A stretch of 40,814 nucleotides of DNA from Clostridium sp. OF09-36 (GCF_003481985.1 NZ_QUMD01000029.1:1-40814); one strand, 5' to 3'. Counted from the stretch's first letter, positions 8,648-17,161 are shown. Made by a program: numbers and translations. The notes: generated by a model from the sequence alone, not told the origin.

Positions 8648-9550
8648 ATGGACCAGAATTTATCACAATACCGCATTTTTTATGCCGTGGCAAAGGCCGG
8701 AAATATTTCCCGCGCCGCAAAAGAACTTTACATCAGCCAGCCTGCGATCAGCAAATCCATCAGCAAGCTGGAAGACAGCTTAAACACGGTGCTCTTTACC
8801 CGGAATTCCCGCGGGGTACAGCTCACCGAAGAGGGACAGGTGCTCTTCGAACATACCCGCGATGCTTTCGATGAACTCACCAAAGGAGAAATGGAATTAA
8901 AACGTATCCGTGAATTCAACATGGGGCACATCCGCATCGGAGTCAGCAATACCTTATGCCGTTTTATCATGGTAAAATATCTGAAAGGTTTTATCGAGCA
9001 GTACCCGCATATTAAGATCACCATCGAAAGCCAGCCTACCATCCAGACACTGTCCATGTTAGAGCAGCAGCGCATCGACATTGGCCTGGTCGTGGAACAG
9101 AAAGCAGCCAAAAACATGGATTTCATTCCGGTTATGGATATTGAGGATATTTTCGTCGCCACCCCGGCCTATCTGGAAAACTTAAAGCTCCGGGAAGGTG
9201 CCGACACCAATGTATTCCAGAGCGGCAACCTCATGCTGCTTGACAAAAACAACATTACCCGCCATTACATCGATGACTACATGACGCTCAACCAGATCAT
9301 TGCAAACAACCTTCTGGAGGTCACCACCATGGACCTGCTCATCGAGTTTGCCCGCATTGGTCTGGGAATCGGATGTGTCATAAAAGAGTTTGTAAAAGAA
9401 GATCTGGATTCCGGACGACTTGTGCAGTTAAAGCTCGACACCCCGATCCACAAGCGCACCATTGGATTTTTATGGCAGAGTAACCGCACTTCCAAGGCGT
9501 TAGATACATTTATCCGATTCTGTCGGGCACAGGACAGCCGGAATCTGTGA
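8648..9550 (+). CDS. LysR-family transcriptional regulator
   Basis: 300 aa, standard length. Residues about 3-62 form the winged helix-turn-helix (FYAVAKAGNISRAAKELYISQPAISKSI pattern); residues about 90-295 are the effector-binding domain. It is transcribed away from the two leuC/leuD-type pairs and shares their promoter region, the usual arrangement for a LysR protein that controls its neighbour and itself. The likely ligand is an intermediate of the neighbouring pathway, such as an isopropylmalate-like acid (inference from context). Ends 144 nt before the convergent ilvC gene with terminators between them. Confidence 0.92.
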   Translation: MDQNLSQYRIFYAVAKAGNISRAAKELYISQPAISKSISKLEDSLNTVLFTRNSRGVQLTEEGQVLFEHTRDAFDELTKGEMELKRIREFNMGHIRIGVSNTLCRFIMVKYLKGFIEQYPHIKITIESQPTIQTLSMLEQQRIDIGLVVEQKAAKNMDFIPVMDIEDIFVATPAYLENLKLREGADTNVFQSGNLMLLDKNNITRHYIDDYMTLNQIIANNLLEVTTMDLLIEFARIGLGIGCVIKEFVKEDLDSGRLVQLKLDTPIHKRTIGFLWQSNRTSKALDTFIRFCRAQDSRNL

Positions 9551-9587
9551 TTTTCCACCACCAAAATAATTTTTTTCTGTAACAAGC

Positions 9588-9624
9588 AAAGCTGCATTTC
9601 AGGCAAAGTCCCATGTGCAGCTTT
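9588..9624 (+). terminator. LysR gene terminator
   Basis: AAAGCTGCA / TGCAGCTTT inverted repeat followed by TTATT on the plus strand, 38 nt past the LysR stop. Confidence 0.55.
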
Positions 9625-9634
9625 TATTCTGCTC

Positions 9635-9670
9635 AAAAAAGGAGCCTCCGCAATGCGGAGACTCCTTTTT
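9635..9670. terminator. Bidirectional terminator between LysR gene and ilvC
   Basis: Hairpin with AAAAAGGAG ... CTCCTTTTT outer stem and TCCGC/GCGGA inner stem, flanked by A and T tracts on the two sides. It sits between convergent genes and can end both transcripts; it is only 24 nt from the ilvC stop. Confidence 0.8.
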
Positions 9671-9693
9671 GTAATCTCTGTATGAGAATTTGA

Positions 9694-10713
9694 TTAGTTG
9701 TTGATGAGCTTTCCGCTCTCGTCGTTCCAGCTGTACAGCTTACGGATCTCAGCGCCGACTTTCTCAGACGGATGCTCAGAAGCAAGCTTTCTCATAGCCT
9801 TGAAGTGAACCTGACGGCCTGCCGGGCTCATATCAAGCAGGAACTCTTTTGCGAAGGTACCATCCTGGATATCGGAAAGGATCTTCTTCATAGCCTTCTT
9901 GGTATCCTCGGTGATGATCTTCGGTCCGGTGATGTAATCGCCGTACTCAGCAGTGTTGGAGATAGAGTATCTCATGCCTGCGAAACCGGACTGGTAAATA
10001 AGGTCAACGATCAGCTTCATCTCGTGGATGCACTCGAAGTAAGCGTTTCTCGGATCGTAGCCAGCCTCAACCAAGGTCTCGAAACCAGCCTGCATCAGAG
10101 CGCAAACGCCGCCGCAAAGAACAGCCTGCTCACCGAAGAGGTCAGTCTCAGTCTCGGTACGGAAGGTAGTCTCAAGAAGACCAGCTCTTGCGCCGCCGAT
10201 ACCAAGGCCATATGCCAGAGCTTTCTCCAGAGCCTTGCCGGTGTAATCCTGCTCTACAGCTACCAGACACGGAGTACCCTTGCCCTCCTGGTACTCGGAA
10301 CGAACGGTGTGGCCCGGTGCCTTCGGAGCGATCATGGTAACATCGACATTTGCCGGCGGTTTGATGCAGCCGAAATGAATGTTGAAGCCATGAGCGAACA
10401 TTAACATGTTGCCCTCTTCCAGGTTCGGCTCGATGTCTTTCTTGTACATATCAGCCTGCAGCTCATCGTTGATCAGGATCATGATGATGTCTGCTTTCTT
10501 TGCAGCCTCTGCTGCGGTATATACTTTAAAGCCCTGTGCCTCAGCCTTTGCCCAGGACTTGCTGCCCTCGTACAGACCGATGATAACGTCACATCCGGAC
10601 TCCTTTAAGTTTAATGCATGTGCATGTCCCTGGCTGCCGTAGCCAATGATAGCGATGGTCTTTCCATCCAGTAAGGACAGGTTACAGTCTTCCTGATAAT
10701 AAATCTTTGCCAT
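9694..10713 (-). CDS. ilvC: Ketol-acid reductoisomerase
   Basis: 339 aa, class I length. It converts acetolactate/acetohydroxybutyrate to the dihydroxy acids of valine/isoleucine synthesis using NAD(P)H and Mg2+. The Rossmann motif GYGSQGHAHALNL (about residues 25-37) and the C-terminal KARI domain with the ETETDLFGEQAVLCGG metal-binding segment are intact. An upstream ATG at 10746 is in frame, but GAGGAGG lies 8 nt before ATG 10713, so the shorter start is chosen. It follows ilvN after 177 nt with no obvious T-box or terminator and may share its transcript. Confidence 0.97.
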   Translation of the reverse strand: MAKIYYQEDCNLSLLDGKTIAIIGYGSQGHAHALNLKESGCDVIIGLYEGSKSWAKAEAQGFKVYTAAEAAKKADIIMILINDELQADMYKKDIEPNLEEGNMLMFAHGFNIHFGCIKPPANVDVTMIAPKAPGHTVRSEYQEGKGTPCLVAVEQDYTGKALEKALAYGLGIGGARAGLLETTFRTETETDLFGEQAVLCGGVCALMQAGFETLVEAGYDPRNAYFECIHEMKLIVDLIYQSGFAGMRYSISNTAEYGDYITGPKIITEDTKKAMKKILSDIQDGTFAKEFLLDMSPAGRQVHFKAMRKLASEHPSEKVGAEIRKLYSWNDESGKLINN

Positions 10714-10890
10714 CTTCTTTTCCTCCTCAAGAATCTTTAGATTCATAGTTGTGTGGTAACTAGAAAGCAGGTTCCCTCCAGCTGCCTGTATGCTTCATGC
10801 GCCAGCGCTTCGACGACTCTCAGTCCGCCCCTGAAGTTTCTGACACTTAAAGTCCCTTGTAATAAGTCCGTGTCTTCACGGAATTTCTGC

Positions 10891-11391
10891 TTACGGAAGA
10901 TACCGCACGTCATCAGAGCCGCGGGATAAGCCGGTCAGTCCGGTTCTTGCAAGCTCTAAGATCTCGTAATCCTCCAGCAGGTTGATCAGTGCGTCCAGCT
11001 TGGACTGGTCGCCGGTCAGCATGACGGTAAGGGAATCCTTGCCTACATCCACGATGGTTGCGCGGAAAATATCGGAAATGGCACTGACTGCCTGACGCTG
11101 ACTCGCGTTGGCCCGTACTTTCACCATAATCAGTTCCCGGTAAACGGAATGACCCGGTTTTAATTCCTTGATATCGCGGACATCCTCCAGCTTGCGGAGC
11201 TGTTTTTCGATTTGCTCTAAAACGTTCTGATCGCCAAAAGCAACGACTGTCATTCTGGAATACCGCTCATCTGCAGTGACACCAACGGTCAGACTCTCGA
11301 TGTTGTAGCCACGGCGGCTGAATAAGCCTGCTACACGGCTTAAGACACCTGATGTGTTGTCTACTAACAATGATAACACGATTCGATCCAT
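10891..11391 (-). CDS. ilvN: Acetolactate synthase small (regulatory) subunit
   Basis: 166 aa. An N-terminal ACT domain (LSLLVDNTSGVLSRVAGLFSRRG, about residues 5-27) binds valine for feedback control; the C-terminal half is the ALS_ss_C domain. It regulates the catalytic subunit IlvB, which is not encoded in this window. GGGAG lies 7 nt before ATG 11391; an earlier in-frame start at 11412 would place the start at the predicted transcription start, so it is rejected. Confidence 0.94.
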   Translation of the reverse strand: MDRIVLSLLVDNTSGVLSRVAGLFSRRGYNIESLTVGVTADERYSRMTVVAFGDQNVLEQIEKQLRKLEDVRDIKELKPGHSVYRELIMVKVRANASQRQAVSAISDIFRATIVDVGKDSLTVMLTGDQSKLDALINLLEDYEILELARTGLTGLSRGSDDVRYLP

Positions 11392-11421
11392 AAGTGTTCT
11401 CCCTTCTGTCACGTTCTCTTT

Positions 11422-11450
11422 ATGATAACAATCCTGGTACTATTTGTCAA
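11422..11450 (-). promoter_or_regulatory. ilvN sigma-A promoter
   Basis: Minus strand TTGACA (11450-11445), 17-nt spacer, TATCAT (11427-11422). It predicts a leader of only about 25 nt, leaving no room for an attenuator or T-box, so control would be by transcription initiation or by the protein's own feedback. Confidence 0.75.
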
Positions 11451-11542
11451 CTATATAAAAGGAATGTGTAATATTCTTTTCAGTTATACCTAATGTTGTT
11501 TTCCTTTCGGAAACGGTCATATGTCCGCAATTAGAAGACATT

Positions 11543-12565
11543 TCAATCGTTCCGCACCATATTTCTCGTGATCTCAGCCAGACTGTGTGCGCCGCACATA
11601 GCCATAGTGTCTTTTAACTGGCTTCCCAGACGGTTCACCAGTTCCCTGACGCCTTCCTCTGCCCCGCCATATACCGCGGTGACAAACGGGCGGGCAATCA
11701 GCACACCGTCAGCACCAAGTGCCAGTGCCTTGAAGATGTCAATGCCGTTTCGGATACCACCATCCACCAGGATCTTCATGGAACCGCCGCCCACAGCCTC
11801 TGCGATCTCAGGAAGCACCTCCGCAGTTGCCGGGCACTGGTCCAGGACACGTCCGCCGTGATTGGATACCACAATCGCAGATGCACCGGCCTCCTTCGCC
11901 TTTAATGCGCCCTTCACGGTCATAACACCCTTTACGATAAACGGAACTCCTGCCTCGCGGATGATACCGGAAAGTTCTTCTACGGTCTTGCTGCCTGCAG
12001 GCGGAGTCAAATTCTGTAAGAACGGAAGACCTGCCGCATCAATATCCATGGCCGCCGCAAAGGCTTTGGATTCTCTTACCAGTTTCATCTTCTCTGCTAC
12101 CGTTTCTGCATTCCATGGCTTCACGGTCGGCACGCCAAGTCCGTTTGCCTTTCCGATCGCCGCGGTAGCCGCGCGCATCACCTCCGGGTTGGTTCCGTCG
12201 CCGGTAAATGCTGCAATGCCAGCCTCCGCGCAGGCACGCACCAGAATATCATTATACGCTGCATCATCATACTTGTCCCCGTAATGCAGATTCACAGCGC
12301 CCACCGGACCCGCAAAGAACGGATAGGCAAACTGTTTTCCAAAAAGTTCCAGTCTGGTATCCACCGGACCATTCTCGCAGAGCGTGTCCATCTGTACGCG
12401 GATCTCTCTCCACTTATCGTAATTGCGGATTGCCGTGTCGCCCTCGCCCTTGGCGCCCGGGCCCGGCATGGTATTCTTGCAGGCGCGGCCATTGCAGACC
12501 GGACATCCCTTACAGTACGAACCAAGACAGGTCCTTGCATTCTTTAAAACCTCTTCCTGTGTCAT
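11543..12565 (-). CDS. FMN-dependent alpha-hydroxy-acid dehydrogenase with N-terminal Cys cluster
   Basis: 340 aa. The (beta/alpha)8 FMN_dh domain carries SNHGGRVLDQ (catalytic His/Arg region), LVDGGIRNGIDIFKALALGAD and the FMN-phosphate-binding IARPF segment. Such enzymes oxidise lactate, glycolate or similar 2-hydroxy acids. Before the barrel there is a compact cysteine cluster, C13, C18, C21, C24, C29 (CLGSYCKGCPVCNGRAC region), seen in anaerobe members of the family and possibly a metal or Fe-S site. Start: ATG 12565 with AAGGAG 8 nt upstream, preferred over a GTG at 12574. The 210-nt upstream gap holds an imperfect hairpin (about 12588-12625) and no gene. Confidence 0.85.
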   Translation of the reverse strand: MTQEEVLKNARTCLGSYCKGCPVCNGRACKNTMPGPGAKGEGDTAIRNYDKWREIRVQMDTLCENGPVDTRLELFGKQFAYPFFAGPVGAVNLHYGDKYDDAAYNDILVRACAEAGIAAFTGDGTNPEVMRAATAAIGKANGLGVPTVKPWNAETVAEKMKLVRESKAFAAAMDIDAAGLPFLQNLTPPAGSKTVEELSGIIREAGVPFIVKGVMTVKGALKAKEAGASAIVVSNHGGRVLDQCPATAEVLPEIAEAVGGGSMKILVDGGIRNGIDIFKALALGADGVLIARPFVTAVYGGAEEGVRELVNRLGSQLKDTMAMCGAHSLAEITRNMVRND

Positions 12566-12776
12566 TCTATACACTCCTTATTATGTATTAGCCGGGAAGC
12601 GCGTGTTTAAAGGCTTTCCGGCTTATATTACTTTGCTGCCATTTTTCAATTTTGCATTGCTGTATGTTGTTGCCTTTTTCAGTATATTCTGTTGCTTTTC
12701 TGCACGTTCCATTGCATTTTGCATCCAGCACAGCAGCCTTGCAAATGCGTTGCACCGGTCTATATCGGGTTGAGAA

Positions 12777-13568
12777 TCACCCGAGCGCCACATCCAGAAT
12801 CATCATGATCAGGAACCCCACCGCAAATCCCATGGTTCCCATGTCTGAATGTTCGCCCTGTGCGGATTCCGGGATCAGCTCCTCCACAACCACATAGATC
12901 ATGGCTCCTGCTGCAAACGCCAGCATGTAAGGCACGATCGGCACCAGAACCTTTGCGCATAAAATTGTAACCAATGCCCCGATCGGCTCCACCACACCGG
13001 ACAACGTTCCCATGATAAACGCACGAAGCTTCGACTGCCCCTCACTGTGCAATGGCAGGGAAATGATGGCTCCCTCCGGAAAGTTCTGGATCGCAATGCC
13101 GATGGTTAAGGCAAATGCTCCTGCCACGGTGATCGGTGCACTTCCGGTCAGAAGCCCGGCAAATACAACGCCCACCGCCATGCCCTCCGGCAGGTTATGA
13201 AGTGTTACCGCAAACACCAGCATGGTTGTCTTCTTTAAGTTACTCTTTGGTCCCTCCGGCGTATCGCTTCCCATATGAAGATGCGGGATCAGCTTATCTA
13301 ACATCCACAAAAAAAGCATACCAATGGAAAAGCCCACTGCCGCCGGGATAAAGGCCAGCTTTCCTGCTGACTCGCACATCTCCATAGCTGGGATCAGAAG
13401 CGACCACACCGAAGCAGCCACCATGATGCCGGAGGCAAATCCCAGAAGCATCTTCTGGATGACCGACTTGATCTCCTTCTGTACAAAAAATACGCAGCCC
13501 GCTCCTATGGTCGTTCCCAGAAACGGGATCAAAATTCCTAAAATAATATGAAACAGCTCCTCTCGCAT
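12777..13568 (-). CDS. ZIP-family metal transporter (ZupT/GufA-like)
   Basis: 263 aa, about eight hydrophobic segments. The two metal-binding helices are visible: HNLPEGMAVG in TM4 and QNFPEGAIIS in TM5, where the usual HN is QN. ZIP proteins import Zn2+, Fe2+ or Mn2+ down a gradient. The His-bearing loop between TM3 and TM4 (HLHMG) is short. The gene stands alone; upstream lies an inverted repeat (13589-13629) and the hairpin that ends the MATE gene. The QN variant may alter selectivity; the metal cannot be named. Confidence 0.88.
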   Translation of the reverse strand: MREELFHIILGILIPFLGTTIGAGCVFFVQKEIKSVIQKMLLGFASGIMVAASVWSLLIPAMEMCESAGKLAFIPAAVGFSIGMLFLWMLDKLIPHLHMGSDTPEGPKSNLKKTTMLVFAVTLHNLPEGMAVGVVFAGLLTGSAPITVAGAFALTIGIAIQNFPEGAIISLPLHSEGQSKLRAFIMGTLSGVVEPIGALVTILCAKVLVPIVPYMLAFAAGAMIYVVVEELIPESAQGEHSDMGTMGFAVGFLIMMILDVALG

Positions 13569-13588
13569 GAGAGATCACCCTCTTTCCT

Positions 13589-13629
13589 TATAGTATCTTA
13601 TTCCGCAACTGGCTACATGCGATACTATA
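13589..13629. promoter_or_regulatory. Inverted repeat upstream of the ZIP gene
   Basis: Perfect 9-bp arms TATAGTATC / GATACTATA separated by 23 nt, just upstream of the ZIP start. It could be a metal-regulator site or a leader hairpin; no known metal box is matched. Confidence 0.4.
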
Positions 13630-13670
13630 CAGAAAAAAGTATGGCTGTTTTTGGCTGTCATTTTGTCACG

Positions 13671-13698
13671 GTCTGCTGTTGGCCAGACAACAGCAGAC
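13671..13698 (-). terminator. Hairpin downstream of the MATE gene
   Basis: Perfect 11-bp stem GTCTGCTGTTG / CAACAGCAGAC with a 6-nt loop, 40 nt past the MATE stop. No T-run follows on the minus strand. Confidence 0.5.
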
Positions 13699-13737
13699 TT
13701 TGCAGTCGTTCTTGCCGCAAATGCTTGTTTCTTTCCG

Positions 13738-14880
13738 TCATCCGGCTTTTTCTGTTCTCCCAACAGTCTTCGGATCCCCAACAACCCGCTTAAACACACA
13801 GAGAAACATGATCGTGGAAAACACCGGACCGGCAAAATCAGAAATGGTTTCCGCAAAAAATACATTCGTCACCCCGGTGAGCACCGGAACTGCCACGACG
13901 GACGCAAAGTAAATAAACTTCCGAAACAGTGACAAGGTGATCGCTACCTTTGCAATGCCCATTCCAGTAAAACCATCGACCACGGTATACTGAATCGCCA
14001 GCGGGAGCACGCCAAGCGTGGAAACCCGGATGGCCCAGGCACTTAATGCCACGTATTCCTCATTGCGGGTGAAGATCCGCACAAAAACCTCCGGAATGCA
14101 CTGTGCCGCCAGGAACATGATCGCGTTAAATACCAGACAGCAGGTGACGATCCACCGCTCCGCTTTCCAGATGCGGTCCGGACGCTTCGCCCCGAAGTTA
14201 TACCCAAGAATGGTCTGTGTACCAGAAGTAATACCGCCAAGCGGCATGGTAATGATCAGCATAAAACTCTGGACAATGGCCGCACAAGTTAAAAGGACAT
14301 CGCCCTGACCAGGGCCTCCCAGACGCTGGATCACCATATTCTGGGAAATGACCAGCACATTGTCCAGCGCAATGATGATAAACGGGGAGAAACCGACTTT
14401 GACGATCTGCAGCATCAGTTTCGGATCATACCCGTGAAAGGTAATGCGGATCGGTACCTTTTTCCCAAACAGGAAGCGCAGGACATAAACGCAGGAGCAC
14501 ATCTGCGACAGTACCGTAGCCAGTGCCGCACCGCGCACATCCAGGTTCAGTCCGAAAATAAATACCGGATCTAGGATGATATTCGCCACTGCACCGATCA
14601 CAACCGCTTTCATACCGACTTTCGCAAAGCCCTGGCAGATGATAAACTGGTTCATGCCCGTTGTCATCAATGCAAAAAACGTGCCGCACAGATAAATGGT
14701 CATATAAGATAACGCATACGGAAACGTTGTCTCGCCTGCGCCAAACCACCAGAGCAGCTTTTCCCGAAGTCCCAGCACACAGACGGTCAAAATCAGGGAC
14801 ATCACCGTCAGCATGAGAAAACAATTAGCAAGGATCTGTCCTGCTCCCTTTTCATTCTTCTGCCCCATGCGGATACTCAT
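13738..14880 (-). CDS. MATE-family efflux transporter, C-terminal part (frameshifted)
   Basis: 380 aa with about ten hydrophobic segments of a MATE (multidrug/Na+ or H+ antiporter) protein, beginning in the middle of the family's N-terminal half. The upstream part (14877-15116) is in another frame and the two overlap by ATGA. Inserting one base in the GC-rich stretch at 14883-14894 would read ...GVGAAPLMSIRMG..., the normal MATE sequence, giving a single protein of about 460 aa. Separate translation of this piece as a working transporter is unlikely. Either a recent pseudogene or a sequencing indel. Confidence 0.8.
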   Translation of the reverse strand: MSIRMGQKNEKGAGQILANCFLMLTVMSLILTVCVLGLREKLLWWFGAGETTFPYALSYMTIYLCGTFFALMTTGMNQFIICQGFAKVGMKAVVIGAVANIILDPVFIFGLNLDVRGAALATVLSQMCSCVYVLRFLFGKKVPIRITFHGYDPKLMLQIVKVGFSPFIIIALDNVLVISQNMVIQRLGGPGQGDVLLTCAAIVQSFMLIITMPLGGITSGTQTILGYNFGAKRPDRIWKAERWIVTCCLVFNAIMFLAAQCIPEVFVRIFTRNEEYVALSAWAIRVSTLGVLPLAIQYTVVDGFTGMGIAKVAITLSLFRKFIYFASVVAVPVLTGVTNVFFAETISDFAGPVFSTIMFLCVFKRVVGDPKTVGRTEKAG

Positions 14881-15116
14881 AAGCGGCGCGCGCCTACCCC
14901 CACCAAAATAGCGAAGGACGAAACCAGGGTTACAATGGGACCGCAGATACCGACACCGGCCAGAGCCACCTCTCCGATTTTTGGGATGTTTCCTATGTAC
15001 ATACGGTCTACAATGCTGTAAAACACACTGACGAACTGAGCCAGCATGGATGGCAGTGCCAGACGAAGGACCAGCCCCCGTATGTCATCGGTGTCTAAGT
15101 CATTTTCCAGCTTCAT
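14877..15116 (-). CDS. MATE-family efflux transporter, N-terminal part (frameshifted)
   Basis: About 79 aa, the first two membrane segments of a MATE protein (IRGLVLRLALPSMLAQFV and the VDRMYIGN signature), ending in the out-of-frame residues ARRL. The chosen ATG (15116) overlaps the stop of the EFR1 gene as ATGA, so translation is probably coupled; no separate RBS is seen. The continuation is the ORF 13738-14880. Confidence 0.78.
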   Translation of the reverse strand: MKLENDLDTDDIRGLVLRLALPSMLAQFVSVFYSIVDRMYIGNIPKIGEVALAGVGICGPIVTLVSSFAILVGVGARRL

Positions 15117-15904
15117 AGTACAAACTCTGCACCCTTTCTGTCCGTGCAAACTTTCTTTAATTTCTGGCGGATAGCGAGAGTCACCAGGGTTCCAAGCTTC
15201 CTTGCGTGCTTCGGGCAGATCTGAACGCAGCGCATGCAGGTAATGCAGGCCGTTTCATCCGTCACCTTCGGGTCCGTCCTGGAAATGGCCTGAACCGGAC
15301 ATTTGCTGACGCAGAGCCCGCAGCTCTCACAGGCAGAAGATACGCTGATCTTCAAAGGCAGCGTTCCGTAAGGCTTATACGGGCGGTTCCCTTTGATGGA
15401 AAGCTCCGGCAGCTTTGTGCTTCCGGCTGTGTTCTTCAGTTTCTGTCTTACCGCCTGCGCAAAAGCAGCCATCTCTTTTTTATCGTTTTCATCCGGTCGG
15501 CCAGTGCCATACACTCTTGCAATGTTATGCTCCGTTGCCACAGCTGCCGCTGCTGCCGGAATGAAGCCCTGCTCCTTTAAAATATCAGAAAGCTCCAGCA
15601 GTGCATCCTCATATGCCCGGTTGCCAAACGTAACCACAAGCACCACCGGGGTCCGCTTTCCATGCATTTTTTTCAGTCGCTCTGTTGCTGTTTCCGGCAC
15701 ACGTCCTCCATAAACCGGCACACCGACTACTGCAAGTTCGTGCTCGGTAAAGGTATAGTCCGGGCGGGAAGGAATGGCATCGGTTAAGTCCACCTCATCC
15801 GTTTTTTGTTTATCTGCCGCGATCTGCCCTGTAATCCACTCTGTCACGCTCTTGGTCGTGCCGGTAGGACTGAAGTAAATCCCGGTAATTTGTGAAATAT
15901 TCAT
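15113..15904 (-). CDS. EFR1-type flavodoxin/ferredoxin protein
   Basis: 263 aa. The N-terminal half is a flavodoxin-like fold with the FMN phosphate loop FSPTGTTKSVTE (about residues 11-22) and VPVYGGRVP. The C-terminal part holds two [4Fe-4S] ferredoxin motifs, CESCGLCVSKCP and CITCMRCVQICP. Such fused flavodoxin-ferredoxins are common in clostridia and carry electrons; the partner is unknown. It is the first gene of a two-gene unit with the MATE gene (4-bp overlap), a pairing that suggests export of a compound whose reduction it supports (inference). Confidence 0.9.
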   Translation of the reverse strand: MNISQITGIYFSPTGTTKSVTEWITGQIAADKQKTDEVDLTDAIPSRPDYTFTEHELAVVGVPVYGGRVPETATERLKKMHGKRTPVVLVVTFGNRAYEDALLELSDILKEQGFIPAAAAAVATEHNIARVYGTGRPDENDKKEMAAFAQAVRQKLKNTAGSTKLPELSIKGNRPYKPYGTLPLKISVSSACESCGLCVSKCPVQAISRTDPKVTDETACITCMRCVQICPKHARKLGTLVTLAIRQKLKKVCTDRKGAEFVL

Positions 15905-15921
15905 AATACAATCTCCCTTTT

Positions 15922-15952
15922 TTCATGAACCCCCGTTCACATTTTTATGAAC
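15922..15952. promoter_or_regulatory. TGAAC/GTTCA repeat, candidate operator of the EFR1-MATE unit
   Basis: TGAAC-CCCC-GTTCA (15926-15939) followed by another TGAAC (15948-15952), giving two overlapping inverted repeats directly upstream of the EFR1 start. The pattern fits a dimeric TetR- or MarR-type repressor site, but no such regulator is encoded nearby. Confidence 0.4.
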
Positions 15953-16199
15953 ACAGACAGAGAATAAATCCCCACAAATTCCACTGTCCGTGTGTAGTTC
16001 GATTTTAGCATTTTGCAAGGGAAATAGCAACCTTGGGCAGTGCACAATCGTTGCATAAAAAGCAGATCTTCTCTATCCAGTTCCAGCCATTGTGCTACAA
16101 TAAAGCCAGTGTTTCGGGATGGTCTGGAAGTATGGAGTATCGATTCCGTACGCTGGAACATTTGCTGGGATCATAAAAATTTGACAAATGGAGTGCATG

Positions 16200-16730
16200 A
16201 TGAGAAGACAATTACATTCATGGAAAGGATTTACACTGGCAGAGCTTCTTGTAGTTGTGGCTATCGTTGGAATCTTAGTCAGTGTTTCTATTCCGGTGTT
16301 TACAAGCCAGGCTGAAAAAAGCCGGGAAACAACAGATGTAGCAAATCTGAGAAGTGCGTATTCTGCAGCCCGCTATCTTTCCGCATTGGGAGAATTCACG
16401 GTAACGGATGCAGACGGAAAAAATCCGAAAACATATATATGGGAGGCAGACTATCCACATTTGAAGGGCTCTTCCAGTGGAAATGCAAACCCGTTTTTCT
16501 ATGATCCGGACAGCGGACAGATCTACTACACCTGTCCGAAAAAGCCATGCGGCAAGGGAACTTCCGTGGATGGCGGCACAAAAAGTATTTTCTTTGGAAA
16601 GGGCGAATATCGGGGAGACAGAGATTTCCGAAAGGCGAATATCGTGATCTATTTTGAGAACTCCTCTGATAAAGGAGCAATCAGTGTCTATTTTGGATAT
16701 AAAAATGGAGATGCAGTGGTTCAGTATTAG
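16200..16730 (+). CDS. Type IV prepilin-like protein
   Basis: About 176 aa. The N-terminus has the class III signal: a short basic leader, then KGFTLAELLVVVAIVGILVSVSIPVF, with cleavage expected after G and Glu at mature position 5. Residues beyond about 40 form a soluble domain with two close cysteines (YTCPKKPCGKG). Prepilins are processed by PilD-type peptidases and assembled by GspE/GspF-type machinery, none of which is in this window. ATG 16200 has GGAG 6 nt upstream (16197 is also possible). No terminator separates it from the convergent gene 14 nt away. Confidence 0.85.
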   Translation: MRRQLHSWKGFTLAELLVVVAIVGILVSVSIPVFTSQAEKSRETTDVANLRSAYSAARYLSALGEFTVTDADGKNPKTYIWEADYPHLKGSSSGNANPFFYDPDSGQIYYTCPKKPCGKGTSVDGGTKSIFFGKGEYRGDRDFRKANIVIYFENSSDKGAISVYFGYKNGDAVVQY

Positions 16731-16743
16731 AGATGTCTTCCGG

Positions 16744-17055
16744 TCAATAATGCCCGGCTTCGTGCTCTGCGTTCAGCCAGTCCACTGCCTCCCAGATTCC
16801 ATCTGTGGTGAACGGAAAATCCTTGTGATGTTTTTTTTCATCCGGCGTCACTTCAAAGTTAAACGGTTCTGGCCAGATGATGGCGCGGATCACGGTCTCC
16901 GTTTTTGCCGGTGTTTCTTCCGTAGCAGGCTCTAGCTCATTGTCATGCTTGATGAGCACGTAACGCATTCCTTTGAAGCTTCCTGTAAAGCGGCTTTTTT
17001 TTAAAAACGGAATAGAAATATCCCCGCGCAATTCAATCTTATTGGTTTCTTTCAT
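16744..17055 (-). CDS. Conserved-looking hypothetical protein
   Basis: 103 aa, no signal peptide or membrane segment, acidic. The central IIWPEPFNFEVTPDEKK and the C-terminal GIWEAVDWLNAEHEAGHY segments look like a small conserved Firmicute family, but I cannot name a function. It converges on the prepilin gene and is divergent from the ModE-like gene. The start ATG 17055 follows an AAGGAAT site about 5 nt upstream. Confidence 0.65.
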   Translation of the reverse strand: MKETNKIELRGDISIPFLKKSRFTGSFKGMRYVLIKHDNELEPATEETPAKTETVIRAIIWPEPFNFEVTPDEKKHHKDFPFTTDGIWEAVDWLNAEHEAGHY

Positions 17056-17120
17056 ATCAATTCCTTATCTTTCTGAAGGTAACAATTTACCCATATACAG
17101 TAACAGTTTTTTTGCTTTTT

Positions 17121-17161
17121 GTCGAGAAAAAATTGCCCGGACGATCACAGCGTGCTATACT
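17121..17161 (+). promoter_or_regulatory. Promoter of the ModE-like gene
   Basis: Plus strand TTGCCC, 17-nt spacer, TATACT, ending about 45 nt upstream of the start codon. No copy of the CGTTAT/ATAACG box was seen here, so autoregulation is not indicated. Confidence 0.55.

Noticed and set aside
10714..10890. Possible T-box or attenuator before ilvC
   Set aside because: No T-box core sequence, no terminator/antiterminator pair, and no leader peptide rich in branched-chain codons was found.
12640..12770. Cluster of TTGC/TGCAA words upstream of the hydroxy-acid dehydrogenase
   Set aside because: Irregular spacing with no consistent dyad; could be chance, so not called as an operator.
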